Shown here piece by piece: positions 5,812 to 5,823 of a DNA stretch of 5,823 nucleotides. Source of the DNA: an uncultured Mycolicibacterium sp. (GTDB lineage Bacteria; Actinomycetota; Actinomycetes; Mycobacteriales; Mycobacteriaceae); contig NZ_CALDGS010000081.1 in NCBI RefSeq assembly GCF_937941905.1, forward strand, positions 1 to 5,823. Reading direction: 5' to 3'. The first letter of the stretch is position 1; each line of letters begins with the position of its first letter. Made by a program: the position numbers and the translations under genes. Below the pieces are notes generated by a model. It worked only from the letters and a program-made list of their open reading frames with translations. It had not been told where the DNA came from and made no database searches.

Positions 5812-5823
5812 TCACTCCCACTC
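5812..5823 (-). CDS. guaA: Probable C-terminus of GMP synthetase GuaA (last three codons and stop)
   Basis: The minus strand reads GAG TGG GAG TGA, that is Glu-Trp-Glu-stop, the strongly conserved end of GMP synthetase (glutamine-hydrolysing), which makes GMP from XMP. Only three residues are visible, so sequence alone is weak; the remembered neighbourhood of imuA'-imuB with guaA in mycobacteria supports it. It converges on the preceding gene with only 3 bp between the two stop codons. Confidence 0.6.
   Translation of the reverse strand, partial: EWE

Noticed and set aside
1..5823. tRNA or rRNA genes, insertion sequences, CRISPR arrays, integrase or attachment sites
   Set aside because: None of the typical sequences, terminal repeats or spaced repeats were seen on reading both strands.

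Overview
The window is very GC-rich DNA with the codon bias of a high-GC actinobacterium. Gene content and order point to a mycobacterium (Mycobacterium/Mycolicibacterium type). The left part holds the SOS mutagenesis pair imuA'-imuB. The last twelve bases read, on the minus strand, as the C-terminal Glu-Trp-Glu-stop typical of GMP synthetase (guaA). From memory, imuB, imuA', a small membrane-protein gene and guaA lie next to each other in M. tuberculosis, so the neighbourhood fits. No species can be named from the sequence alone.

Left arm (1-1662, minus strand): imuB, cut by the left edge after 319 codons, and imuA' upstream of it with only 4 bp between them. A 16-bp LexA (SOS) box with one mismatch to TCGAAC-N4-GTTCGA lies 36 bp upstream of the imuA' start. 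This is the two-protein part of the ImuA'-ImuB-DnaE2 translesion mutasome; dnaE2 is not in the window.

Centre (1663-1942): a divergent regulatory region with the SOS box, the imuA' ribosome binding site, a possible -10 element for the rightward genes and two weak inverted repeats.

Right arm (1943-5808, plus strand): four tightly packed genes, probably one operon. They encode a small Thr/Pro-rich lipoprotein, a secreted sedolisin (S53) serine-carboxyl protease with a complete catalytic set, a polytopic membrane protein with a zinc ribbon at each end, and a single-pass membrane protein with an extracytoplasmic domain. The last three are joined by ATGA stop/start overlaps. All four products are predicted to work at or outside the membrane, so I infer a cell-envelope proteolysis or sensing module. 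Its function is unknown to me. The middle membrane protein looks like a PrsW-type intramembrane protease that has lost its catalytic residues, which is the most unusual signal here.

Right edge: the operon ends 3 bp from the stop codon of convergent guaA. No RNA genes, mobile elements, CRISPR arrays or clear intrinsic terminators were seen.
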